Source: Sipunculus nudus (Eukaryota > Annelida > Sipuncula > Golfingiida > Sipunculidae). Taken from it: 64,000 nt of DNA. Positions 48,738 through 59,649 of this stretch are shown one piece after another. A model generated the notes under the pieces. That model saw nothing but the letters and a program-made list of their open reading frames with translations. It was not told where the DNA came from and searched no databases. The first letter of the stretch is position 1. Each line of letters starts with the position of its first letter. Location: NCBI GenBank assembly GCA_026874595.1, contig CM049311.1, positions 14,041,676-14,105,675 of the forward strand, given 5' to 3'. The translations under genes were made by a program, and so were the position numbers.

Positions 48738-50131
48738 ATGGGTTGTCTTTTTGATCATATGGTTTGTTTGTTTAGTCATGATAATTGAAGCAGTGCAGGA
48801 AATGTCGTCTTGTCTGGTAAGATAGCAGTACAACAATTACATTTTTTTGCTTTGGAGATGCTTGTGTCATTTAAAAGGTTGGGTAAGGATGACAGTGTAA
48901 GGTCATTGTTAGATTGACCATGCTCTGCGTCTGATTATTTTGCGTACCTGTGACATTGATTGATTGATAATGAGCCAATGCTCCATATGCAGAGACAATA
49001 GAAAACTATAAAAAAAATAACCATAAACCATGATTTCATTTAAATATGGTTTTAGGAGCTACGCAGACAGAATTGGAAAACAAGTGTACCGGTTTAAGAA
49101 TTTGTAAAGGGTCATAGTTTAAAAAAAATAATTCATTTGAAATCAAATGTAAAATAGCATGGAGGTGTATATGTTTTGTCAAAATGCAGTACAATGACCA
49201 ATTTTTAATAGAAAATTTGGTTGCAACAGTCTATAATAACTAAGACTGACTTACATGCTGTTAATTTTTACTCAATTTGTGAATATATCTTAAGATTTCA
49301 GAAAGTTTTAATTTTGTATGAAATATTATACATTTGAATTAAGAGAATTAAAAATTTAATATGCAATATATGCTTGCATAATCACACTTAGATTTGTGCT
49401 GGGAATGAATGCCTAAAGTAGCTGAATGTCCATAAATGGCACCATGGAATCATTAAAAAAACAATCAATTGACATGATTTCCAGGCAAGCTTGGGAAATT
49501 AATTTAAGTGAAATAACAAGGATTATAAGCACAAAATTACCAAAGACATGACAAATGGATCATGAGTATTCTGCTAATATACTGGTAAACAGGCCTGGTT
49601 TGTACTCCTTAATTGCTCCTTGAAAAGTTAGGAAATTGGAAATGTGAAATGAAAGTACCTGAAGTCATTCAATTTCAGAAAAACGGTATAAAAGTGATTA
49701 AGAAAAATGGTCTAAAAGACATGGACATGCATGTAAATGTAATCAAATTTTGATTGTCAGGAAGTTTAGAAAATCTGTTTTCAGTCTTTTTCCAGTCCAT
49801 CATTGAATATTGAATAACAGATATGTATAAAACTATGTACAATCATTGAGACAAAATTGGGCTTTCCTAAAAATGATGCGAGCCTTAATTGCATATTTAT
49901 AAGTTGTGAAGTAAGCTACTTTGCTTTTTCAAAAAAGTCGTTAAAGTAGGAATGAATTTTAATCTTCGGGAAGTGTGTAGCCCTGTGTACGTGGCACTGA
50001 TTCATAGAAATTCAGGTCAACTGCAAAAGATTTCTAGCTGAAAAATAGTTATTCTCCTGCGGAATATTCACTGACTTCCTTTCTCAGTTCCAGCCCTGAT
50101 TGACTTATAAGAAAAATGTAGAAAAATTAAG

Positions 50132-50540
50132 GTGCCATGCCGGTCACATATTGAAGTATCAAAGTGTTTCACCACATTTCCTCCCTCAGAGCTTTACATA
50201 AATTTAGTTATCATGGTGTGTTTCAGCAGAAAACCGTCAACAGATTTATGTTACCCTGGTTTCTACCGCTGGGAGTTGCTGATTAGGGGAAAAACGGAGG
50301 ATCTCCTTGCACAGAGCAAGGCAACTGCGGATGCGTTCATGTGGTATTTGTCTTCGGCCAATTCTTGTTACTTGTCCCTGCACTAATATTACCAACTGTG
50401 ATTGGCCGTAACAAACTTGGGATGGTGGGCCTGGGGGTGATGTAGTAACGGTATGGTCTGTGTAACTATGGGGGGAGTAATGTAATATATACATGTAATG
50501 GCTCGCAGAGAGACTAGCATACCAATCTGGTGGTTCTGTA
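50132..50540. promoter_or_regulatory. CpG-richer islet in the intron
   Basis: Eleven CpGs in about 400 bp. Open frames run on both strands (plus 50132-50386, minus 50246-50704), which often accompanies G+C-richer DNA and is not evidence of coding by itself. It may be a regulatory element or an unrecognised exon. Confidence 0.3.
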
Positions 50541-50999
50541 AACCATAGCGTCCCAAGACACTCATTTTCTCTGAGTGGGAATTTTTTTTTTCTACCACTG
50601 GCCTTTTTCCTGCAATTTTTCTTTAAATGGTTTATTTCCCAATTGATGTCACGGCTTAAGAGATTTTTGCTACTTTCAGTCTGTGCTATTTTACTTATTT
50701 TCAATCTTAACTCGTTCTACTCAGAATAATTAATTTAACTATTTAATCAACTTCTGTATTATTTACAATAAAGAAGGGGATCTTTTGTTTATAAATTCGG
50801 GTTTTAATCACATCAAAATTATCTGTGACATTTTGAGTCCTAAAGTATGATTGTAATCTTCAGAACAAAGTTAAACTGGTCTCTGACAAATAACATTTCC
50901 CTTGGCATATCTTAATGAGAAAAAAAGAGAAATTTCTGATGAGGCTTTCTACTTGATTATCTAATAAAATCAGGATAAATATCTAATTGGCACATATGA

Positions 51000-51002
<3 letters not shown>

Positions 51003-51045
<43 letters not shown>
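51003..51045. repeat. (TA)n microsatellite
   Basis: About 21 uninterrupted TA units. Confidence 0.95.
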
Positions 51046-51048
<3 letters not shown>

Positions 51049-52490
51049 CCATGAATTTGTATCCTAGTGTATCAGTTATTCACTCTTTGTATTGTTCCAG
51101 CCTCATTATATACAAGTACATGTATATCATTGTATCATAAATACTAATGGTGTATGGCATTAAAAAATGTCACACAGTACAGAAAATGAAAATGATTTAT
51201 GGGAGAGGGACACAGATTAAAAGTGTTTTATATATGTCAACATTATAAAAACGTGTATTATCTTTTCATATATAGAGTATAAGGGATAAGGCACAAGAAA
51301 AAAGATAATGTAATACTTAACAAATATATTTCCTGATCAATATTATAGAATCCTCAAAAACACCATTTCAATATCAGATTGGATTGACAGTTTTTAGTAG
51401 GTTAGACATTTTTTAAACCCCCTGCAATCCATAGTTTTCATACAAGTCACAAAAAAACACTGAAAAAGGCAACATTGCCCTACAGCTGGCAGAAAATAAC
51501 TTGGAAGGCATAAAAATTCAATCCTTGACTGGCTTACTATACATAAGAAGCCGGCAATATGCTTTTACTGGCCATGAAGTGATGCCACATTAAACATACC
51601 TATGGTTATACCTGCAGTTAATAGGTGTCTTGTTAGACTGATAAAAGCATGAAGGGCTTTGCAGCTGGTAATTACAACTTTTTTTTCATTCATAAGTTAG
51701 GATTAGGGTATATGCATCTTCAGTGGGCAGGTCAATTTGTAAGGTCACCACTCTTCTGTACTCTGCTGTGATCTTTGTGTACTCAAACAGAGATACTATT
51801 CCCATAATTTCCAAAACACCCCTCATGACAGACTGAAGGGAAAGCTTTCATGTCAGCACTGCAGTCACCTGTCATGCCATCATTTCTTTGTAGTGCAGTC
51901 ACCAGATTTGGACAAACAAAAACTCATTGCACAGTCCTTTCATTAGGTACACAATGGCCAGATTTGGAGGTGTTTTATAGAGTCTGACAGCATTGCTTGA
52001 TGGGGCTCTTTTGATAAATTACTCAGTTGTTATATATTTATCCCTTTTTCAATAACTGGTTTATTCAGAGATGCTTTGTTTACACTGGTTTCAGGTCTCA
52101 AATTCTTGCAAAGGTCACATACTCACTTCAGCGTTTCATGTGCACACGCAGAAACTAAACAAGAAATCTTGATATATCAGACTTTAAAAATGAACACAGT
52201 TAATGCAACATTGTCTGAGCCATGCAATCATATGAAGTGTATACAGATATAAGTAAGATCAATGACTGTTGTAGGTTGAGTCACTTCACATGTCCACTGA
52301 TCTTCAGGTTTTGAAGGAACAATTTTGGAAGAATAAAAGTCTCTGAAATATGGCAAGAATTATATACATTATCATTGATTTAATTATGCTGTACTGATTT
52401 CATAATTTTTACATACAAGGCTCTTGGAGACCCTTTTCTTTTGACATTGGTGTGGATCTGTTGATTCTGTTGAAATTTAATATTTCAGCC

Positions 52491-53466
52491 TGTAACCACA
52501 TGGCTCATACATCAATTAATCTAACTACATTGATCATTCATCAATGAAACCAACAGTGCTCAACCAAACTATGTAACCACATGGCTCATTAAACAATGTA
52601 ACCACATGGCTCATAAAGTAATTAATATAACCACATTGCTCATTCATCAATGGAACCAACAATGCTCAACCAGACAATGTAACCACATGGCTCATAAATT
52701 AATATAAGCACATGGCTCCTACAAAATTAATATAACCACATGGCTCAAACAACAATGTAGCCACATGCACTGCTCAACAATAATAGAACCACACGGCTTA
52801 TTCAACAATGTAACCACATGGCTCATACAATAATTAATATAACCACATTGCTCATCCATCAATTGAACCAACAATGCTCAACCAAACAATGTAGTCACAT
52901 GGCTCATAAAACAATGTTAACCACAAGACTCATAACAACAATGTAACCACATGGCTCATACAATAATTAATATAACCAAATTGCTCATCCATCAATGGAA
53001 CCAACAATCCTCAACTAAACAATGTAACTACATGGCTCATAAAACAATGTTAACCACAAGACTCATAACAACAATGTAACCACATGGCTAAAAAAACAAT
53101 GTAACCACATGGCTCATGGCTATAATTAATATAACCACCTCACTCATCCATCAATGGAACCAACAATGCTCAACCAGACAATGTAACCACATGGCTCATA
53201 AAACAATGTAACCACATGGCTCATGGCTATAATTAATATAACCACATCACTCATCCATCAATGGAACCAACAATGTTCAACCAAACAATGTAACCAAATG
53301 GCTCATAAAAAATATAAGCACATGGCTCATAAAACTGTGTAACCACATGGCTTGAACAACAACGTAACCACATGGCTCATAAATCAGTGTAACCATATGG
53401 CTCTTAAAACAAAGGAACCACATGGCTCATCCAACAATTTAACCACATATTGGCTCATCCAAATAT
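52491..53466. repeat. Minisatellite 1: TAACCACATGGCTCAT units, with 133-bp higher-order repeat
   Basis: About 35 imperfect units of 22-30 bp built on CAATGTAACCACATGGCTCA. A compound block (including TTGCTCATCCATCAATGGAA) repeats with a period of exactly 133 bp (CAACAATGTAACCAC at 52803, 52936 and 53069), and another at 107 bp (53118, 53225). After an interruption, a few units recur at 53725-53815. Confidence 0.9.
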
Positions 53467-54199
53467 TTAATATAAACAATTTTTTTAATTTACATGGCTT
53501 GTTGAACTAGATATAATAACTTAAAGGAGGCACTCTCCATGGCTCAGAGAGTGGTGTTTGGTAGTCTGCAGAGGTAGAAGAAACTGGAGAACCTGAAGAA
53601 ACCACTTCAGCCAACTCATAGTCACTCAGTGGGTCAAACATTGGTCACCATTGGAGAGATTGAGTTGAGCATTTTACCACTCAACTCGAGTCAACTGTCC
53701 AGGCACCAACAATATATCCAAGAATGTTCATCAAACAATGTAACCACACGGCTCATCCAACTATGTTCATGACCATGTACACAACTCATTCAACAAATTA
53801 ACCACAAGGTGCATCCAACCTATTTTGCTGATGTGACATTGATTCTGCAGTCCAGCGCCATTAACACTAGACTTAAATATTCTGCTTGCCAATGTGGTAT
53901 GAACGCAGTTGTCCTGTGGTGTATAACCCCTTGCCTATATACTTTTCCATTTTTTTATCTTACCCATTTTGCCAATATTATATGTCTGGAGCTAGCTCTA
54001 AAGGTCGATGCCATTACCACTTGGTGATATCCTACATGTTTAATTGGCAAGGTGGTTATGGCTATAATTAATTGAATGCTGATTGTACATAACCACTAGA
54101 GTACTTTTGCACTGTGATTCTGTCTGCCAGTGGCACCAGGGTGGTGTTTTAAAAAGATACATTCTGTAATAGACAGCAATAGTTGTGAATAGAACAAAA

Positions 54200-54400
54200 G
54201 GATGCTCGCTTCACATGAACTAATCAATGGCCCCGTGTCCGGGTGATTCATCACGCTGACGATTCTGTGTCCTTATTAAAGAGTCAAGAAGGCCCGGGTA
54301 ATCGGATTGCGACAGCACATTGTAGAAGTAAATTGGTATCTCGCAGCCACCAACCCTTATACGGGCTTGTAGTGGGACCAGCTTCAATTACATGTATCTC
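54200..54400. promoter_or_regulatory. CpG-rich islet just before the 39-bp array
   Basis: Eleven CpGs in about 190 bp (54206-54395), including CCCCGTGTCCGGG, CACGCTGACGATT and GCCCGGGTAATCGGATTGCG. ACTAATCAATGG and GGGTAATCGGATT are homeodomain-like words. No open frame with splice sites. A good candidate for a conserved non-coding element. Confidence 0.4.
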
Positions 54401-54756
54401 GTTGAGTTAATAACATTTCTTGTCACCAGAGGTGATGTAAAAGTCATGAATTTAAATGGAAAATACTCGTGTTGTATGTGTGCCAGATTGAAATTTGGCT
54501 CACAGCCAGGTTTACATATAAATTGCTCTCAAACATGATTATAATCATGTAAAGTTATATTGGTAAGTTATACTTGGTACACCGTCTTCAGTGGTTTTGT
54601 TTGGTAACTTTGGTTGTTCAACCATTGATTTTAGGTTTGCCTCCACATTTATTTATGAATGGGGAAATTACATGAATTTTATTACAAGAGGCAACCATTT
54701 GTAGCCAAACATAAAATTCTGCATGATGTTTTGATTGTTATGTTTTGATCTTTCTT

Positions 54757-57700
54757 CTTGGATCATATCATACTCTGATCATCAAACTCTCATCATGCTC
54801 TGATCATGCAGTGATCCTCATTCTGGGATCATCATGCTCTAATCATGCAGGAAACCTCATTCTTGGATCATCATGCTCTGATCATGCAGTGATCCTCATT
54901 CTGGGATCATCATGCTCTGATCATGCAGGGATCCTCATTCTGGAATCATCATGCACTGAACATGCAGTGATCCTCATTCTGGAATCTTCATGCACTGAAC
55001 ATGCAGGGATCCTCATTCTGGGATCATCATGCACTGATCATGCAGTGATCCTCATTCTGGGATCATCATGCACTGATCATGCAGGGATCCTCATTCTGGA
55101 ATCATCATGCACTGATCATGCAGTGATCCTCATTCTGGGATCATCATGCTCTGATCATGCAGTGATCCTCATTCTGGGATCATCATGCTCTGATCATGCA
55201 GTGATCCTCATTCTGGAATCATCATGCTCTGATCATGCAGGGATCCTCATTATGGAATCATCATGCACTGATCATGCAGTGATCCTCATTCTGGGATCAT
55301 CATGCTCTGATCTTGCAGTGATCCTCATTCTGGGATCATCATGCTCTGATCATGCAGGGATCCTCATTCTGGAATCATCATGTACTGATCATTCAGTGAT
55401 CCTCATTCTGGGATCATCATGCTCTGATCATGCAGTGATACTCATTCTGGGATCATCATGCTCTGATCATGCAGTGATCCTCATTCTAGGATCATCATGC
55501 TCTGATCATGCAGTGATCCTCATTCTGGAATCATCATGCACTGAACATGCAGTGATCCTCATTCTAGAATCATCATGCACTGATCATGCAGTGATCCTCA
55601 TTTTGGAATCATCATGCTCTGATCATGCAGTGATCCTCATTCTGGATAATCATGCACTGATCATGCAGTGATCCTCATTTTCTGATAATCATGCTCTGAT
55701 CATGCAGTGATCCTCATTCTTGGATCATCATGCACTGATCATGCAGTGATCCTCATTCTGGGATCATCATGCTCTGATCATGCAGTGATCCTCATTCTGG
55801 AATCATCATGCACTGAACATGCAGGGATCCTCATTCTGGGATCATCATGCACTGATCATGCATTGAACCTCATTCTGGGATCATCATGCTCTGATCATGC
55901 GGGGATTCTCATTCTGGAATCATCATGCACTGAACTTGCAGTGATCCTCATTCTTTGATCATCATGCACTGATCATGCAGTGATCCTCGTTCTGGAATCA
56001 TCATGCACTGAACATGCAGGAAACCTCATTCTGGGATCATCATGCACTGAACATGCAAGAAACCTCATTCTGGGATCATCATGCACTGAACATGCAGGAA
56101 ACCTCATTCTGGGATCATCATGCTCTGATCATGCAGGGAACCTCATTCTGGGATCCTCATGCCCTGATCATGCAGGGATCCTCATTCCGGGATCATCATG
56201 CTCTAATCATGCAGGGAACCTCATTCTGGGATCATCATGCTCTGATCATGCAGGGATCCTTATTCTTAGATCATCATGCTCTGATCATGCAGTGATCCTC
56301 ATTCTGGGATCATCATGCTCTGATCATGCAGTTATCCTCATTCTGGGATCATCATGCTCTGATCATGCAGGAATCCTCATTCTGGGATCATCATGCACTG
56401 ATCGTGCAGTGATCCTCATTCTGGGATCATCATACTCTGATCATCATTCTCTGATCATCATACTCTCATCATGCACTGATCATGCAGTTATCCTCATTCT
56501 GGGATCATCATGCACTGATCATGCAGGGATCCTCATTCTTGGATCATCATGCTCTGATCATGCAGTAATCCTCATTCTGGGATCATCATGCTCTGATCAT
56601 GCAATGATCCTTATTCTGGGATCAACATGCTCTGATCATGCAGGGATCCTCATTCTGGGATCCTCATGCACTGATCATGCAGGGATCCTCATTCTGGGAT
56701 CATCATGCTCTGATCATGCAGTGATCTTCATTCTGGTATCATCATGCACTGATCATGCAGGGAACTTCATTCTGGGATCATCATGCTCTGATCATGCAGT
56801 GATCCTCATTCTGGGATCATCATACTCTGATCATGCAGGGAACCTCATTCTAGGATCATCATGCTCTGATCATGCAGGGACCCTTATTCTGGAATCATCA
56901 TGCACTGAACATGCAGGGATCCTCATTCTGGGATCATCATGCACTGATCATGCAGTGATCCTCATTCTGGGATCATCATACTCTGATCATTATACCTTGA
57001 TCATCATACTCTCATCATGCACTGATCATGCAGTTATCCTCATTTTGGGATCATCATGCACAAATGCAGGGATCCTCATGTATTGATCATGCAGTGATCC
57101 TCATTCTGGGATAATCATACTCTGATCATCATACTCTGATCATCATACTCTCATCATGCACTGATCATGCAGTTATCCTCTTTCTGGGATCATCATGCAC
57201 TGATCATGCAGGGATCCTCATTCTGGGATCCTCATTCACTGATCATGCAGGGATCCTTTCTCTGGGATCCTCATGCACTGATCATGCAGGGATCATCATT
57301 CTGGGATCCTCATGCACTGATTATGCAGGGATCCTCATTCTGGGATCCTCATGCACTGATCATGCTGGGATCCTCATTCTGGGATCCTCATGTACTGATC
57401 ATGCAGGGATCCTCATTCTGGGATCATCATGCACTGAACATGCAGGGATCCTCATTCTGGGATCATCATGCACTGATCATGCAGGGAACCTCATTCTGGG
57501 ATCATCATGCTCTGATCATGCAGTAATCCTCATTCTGGAATCATCATGCACTGAACATGCAGTTATCCTCAATCTGGGATCATCATTCACAGATCATGCA
57601 GTGATCCTCATTCAGGGATCATCATGCATGCACTGATCATGCAGGGGTCCTCATTCTGGGATCATCATGCACTGAACATGCAGGGATCCTCATTCTGTGA

Positions 57701-58118
57701 TCATCATGCACTGATCATACAGGGATCCTCATTCTGGGATCATGCACTGATCATGCAGGGATCCTCATTCTGGGATCATCATGCACTGAACATGCAGGGA
57801 TCCTCATTCTGGGATCATCATGCACTGATCATGCAGGGAACCTCATTCTGGGATCATCATGCTCTGATCATGCAATGATCCTAATTCTGGAATCATCATG
57901 CACTGAACATGCAGTTATCCTCAATCTGGGATCATCATGCACTGATCATGCAGTGATCCTCATTCAGGGATCATCATGCATGCACTGATCATGCAGGGGT
58001 CCTCATTCTGGGGTAATCATGCACTGAACATGCAGGGATCCTCATTCTGGGATCATCATGCTCTGATCATGCAGTGATCCTCATTCTGGGATCATCATGC
58101 TCTGATCATCATGCTCTG
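54757..58118 (+). repeat. Minisatellite 2: about 85 copies of a 39-bp unit
   Basis: The unit is GATCATCATGCTCTGATC followed by ATGCAGTGATCCTCATTCTGG. Variants are CTCTGATC/CACTGATC/CACTGAAC and GTGATCC/GGGATCC/GGAACC. A nine-unit block repeats at 351 bp (9 x 39): GCATGCACTG occurs near 57626 and 57977. A variant cluster with CATACTCTGA recurs at 56431 and 56977 (546 bp, 14 x 39), then at 57116. Because 39 is a multiple of three and one plus-strand frame has no stop, frames of 308 and 368 codons arise, giving 13-residue repeats such as GSSCSDHAVILIL. No start context, splice sites or non-repeat sequence supports a protein, so they are treated as by-products. Confidence 0.95.
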
Positions 58119-58754
58119 ATCTCTGATCACCACGTACTGATTATCATGTCATGGTCTTCATGTCTGACCTTCATTGTTTACAAGTTCAGAACACCATTTT
58201 CTAAAAAAAAAATATGATCTGATCATGCTTTGATCCTAATGCTCTGATAATCATGCTCTGATCATTGTGCGCTGATCTCTGATCATCAGGTACGGATTGT
58301 CATGTCATATGATCTTCATGTTCTCATTTTCATTGCTTGCTCCAATCATCCTGCTACTTATGATAATCTTTCTCTGCACAATCACCTTTTCCAGATCATG
58401 CTATGCTCCTTTTGTACTGATCTTACTGTAACCATATTCTCTGACCATCACGCTGTTGTGATCATGCCTTAATCAGCAAGCTCTGATCATGTTTCTGATC
58501 CATACTCTGTGGTTACCATATGGTCATCATGCACTGTATTATAATGTTCTAATCCTGATGCTGTGAACTTTATGTTCTGATCATCATTCTCTGATTGCCA
58601 TTATATGACCTTCTTGCATTGTGAATGCTCTGACCTTTATGTCCTGATCATCAAGTTCTTATCCTTATGCCGTTATCCTGGTGTGATCGTCATACATCTT
58701 CTGATTATCATGATTTTGATAATCATGCTCTGATTAACATCATGTTCTTAACAT
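58119..58754 (+). repeat. Degenerate zone between the 39-bp and 17-bp arrays
   Basis: Irregular GATCATGCTCTGATC, TGATAATCATGCTCTGA and ATCATCATGTTC words without fixed spacing. It appears to be decayed repeat from the same ancestor. Confidence 0.75.
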
Positions 58755-59649
58755 CATCATGCTCTCACCCTCATCATGCTCTCATCTTCATTATGCTCTC
58801 ATCCCCAACATGCTCTCACCCACATCATGCTCTCACCCACATCATGCTCTCACCCTCATCATGCTCTCATCCTCATCATGCTCTCACCCTCATGCTCTCA
58901 CCCTCATCATGCTCTCATTCTCATGCTCTCACCCTCATCATGCTCTCACCCTCATCATGCTCTCACCCTCATTATGCTCTCACCCACATCATGCTCTCAT
59001 CATCATCATGCTCTCACCCTCATTATGCTCTCACCCACATCATGCTCTCACCCTCATCATGCTCTCACCCTCATCATGCTCTCACCCTCATCAAGCTCTC
59101 ACCCTCATCATGCTCTCACCCTCATCATGCTCTCATCCTCATCATGCTCTCACCCTTATGCTCTCACCCTCATCATACTCTCACCCTCATCATGCTCTCA
59201 TCCTCATCATGCTCTCACCCTCATGCTCTCACCCTCATCATGCTCTCACCCACATCATGCTCTCACCCTCATTATGCTCTCACCCTCATGCTCTCACCCT
59301 CATCATGCTCTCACCCTCATTATGCTCTCATCCTCATCATGCTCTCATCCTCATCATGCTTTCACCCTCATGCCCTTACTCACATCATGCTCTCATCCTC
59401 ATCATGCTCCCATCCTCATCATGCTCTCACCCACATCATGCTCTCAACCTAATCATGCTCTCACTCACACCATGCTCTCATCCTCATCATGCTCCCATCC
59501 TCATCATGCTCTCACCCACATCATGCTCTCAACCTAATCATGCTCTCACCCTCATTATGCTCTCATCCTCCTCATGCTCTCATCCTCATCATGCTCTCAT
59601 CCTCATGCTCTCACCCTCATCATGCTCTCATCCTCATTATGCCTTCATG
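58755..59649 (+). repeat. Minisatellite 3: about 53 copies of a 17-bp unit
   Basis: The unit is CATCATGCTCTCACCCT, with CACCCA, CATCCT and ATTATG variants and occasional loss of CAT. Three plus-strand frames stay open for 250-325 codons because the unit contains no plus-strand stop in any frame; the products are CSHPHHALTLIMLSPSS-type repeats. They are not considered genes. Confidence 0.95.

Larger units (their letters stand above)
48287..52490. other. Intronic DNA, no gene supported
   Basis: Includes the (TA)n tract at 51003-51045 and the CpG-richer islet at 50132-50540. The 152-codon minus-strand frame at 50246-50704 starts at TTG and has no domain. CAAAGGTCAC near 52111 and TGTTTAC near 52077 are isolated nuclear-receptor-like and forkhead-like words. 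Confidence 0.45.

Noticed and set aside
50246-50704. 152-codon minus-strand open frame
   Set aside because: It starts at a TTG, has no recognised domain, and overlaps an open frame on the other strand. The region is kept only as a CpG-richer islet.
54745-57086. 308- and 368-codon open frames as repeat-protein genes
   Set aside because: They are entirely composed of the 39-bp minisatellite, whose period is divisible by three and whose frame lacks stops. No start context, splice sites, signal peptide or unique flanking coding sequence is present.
52491-59649. CRISPR array
   Set aside because: The repeats are contiguous with no unique spacers, and the window is an animal genome.
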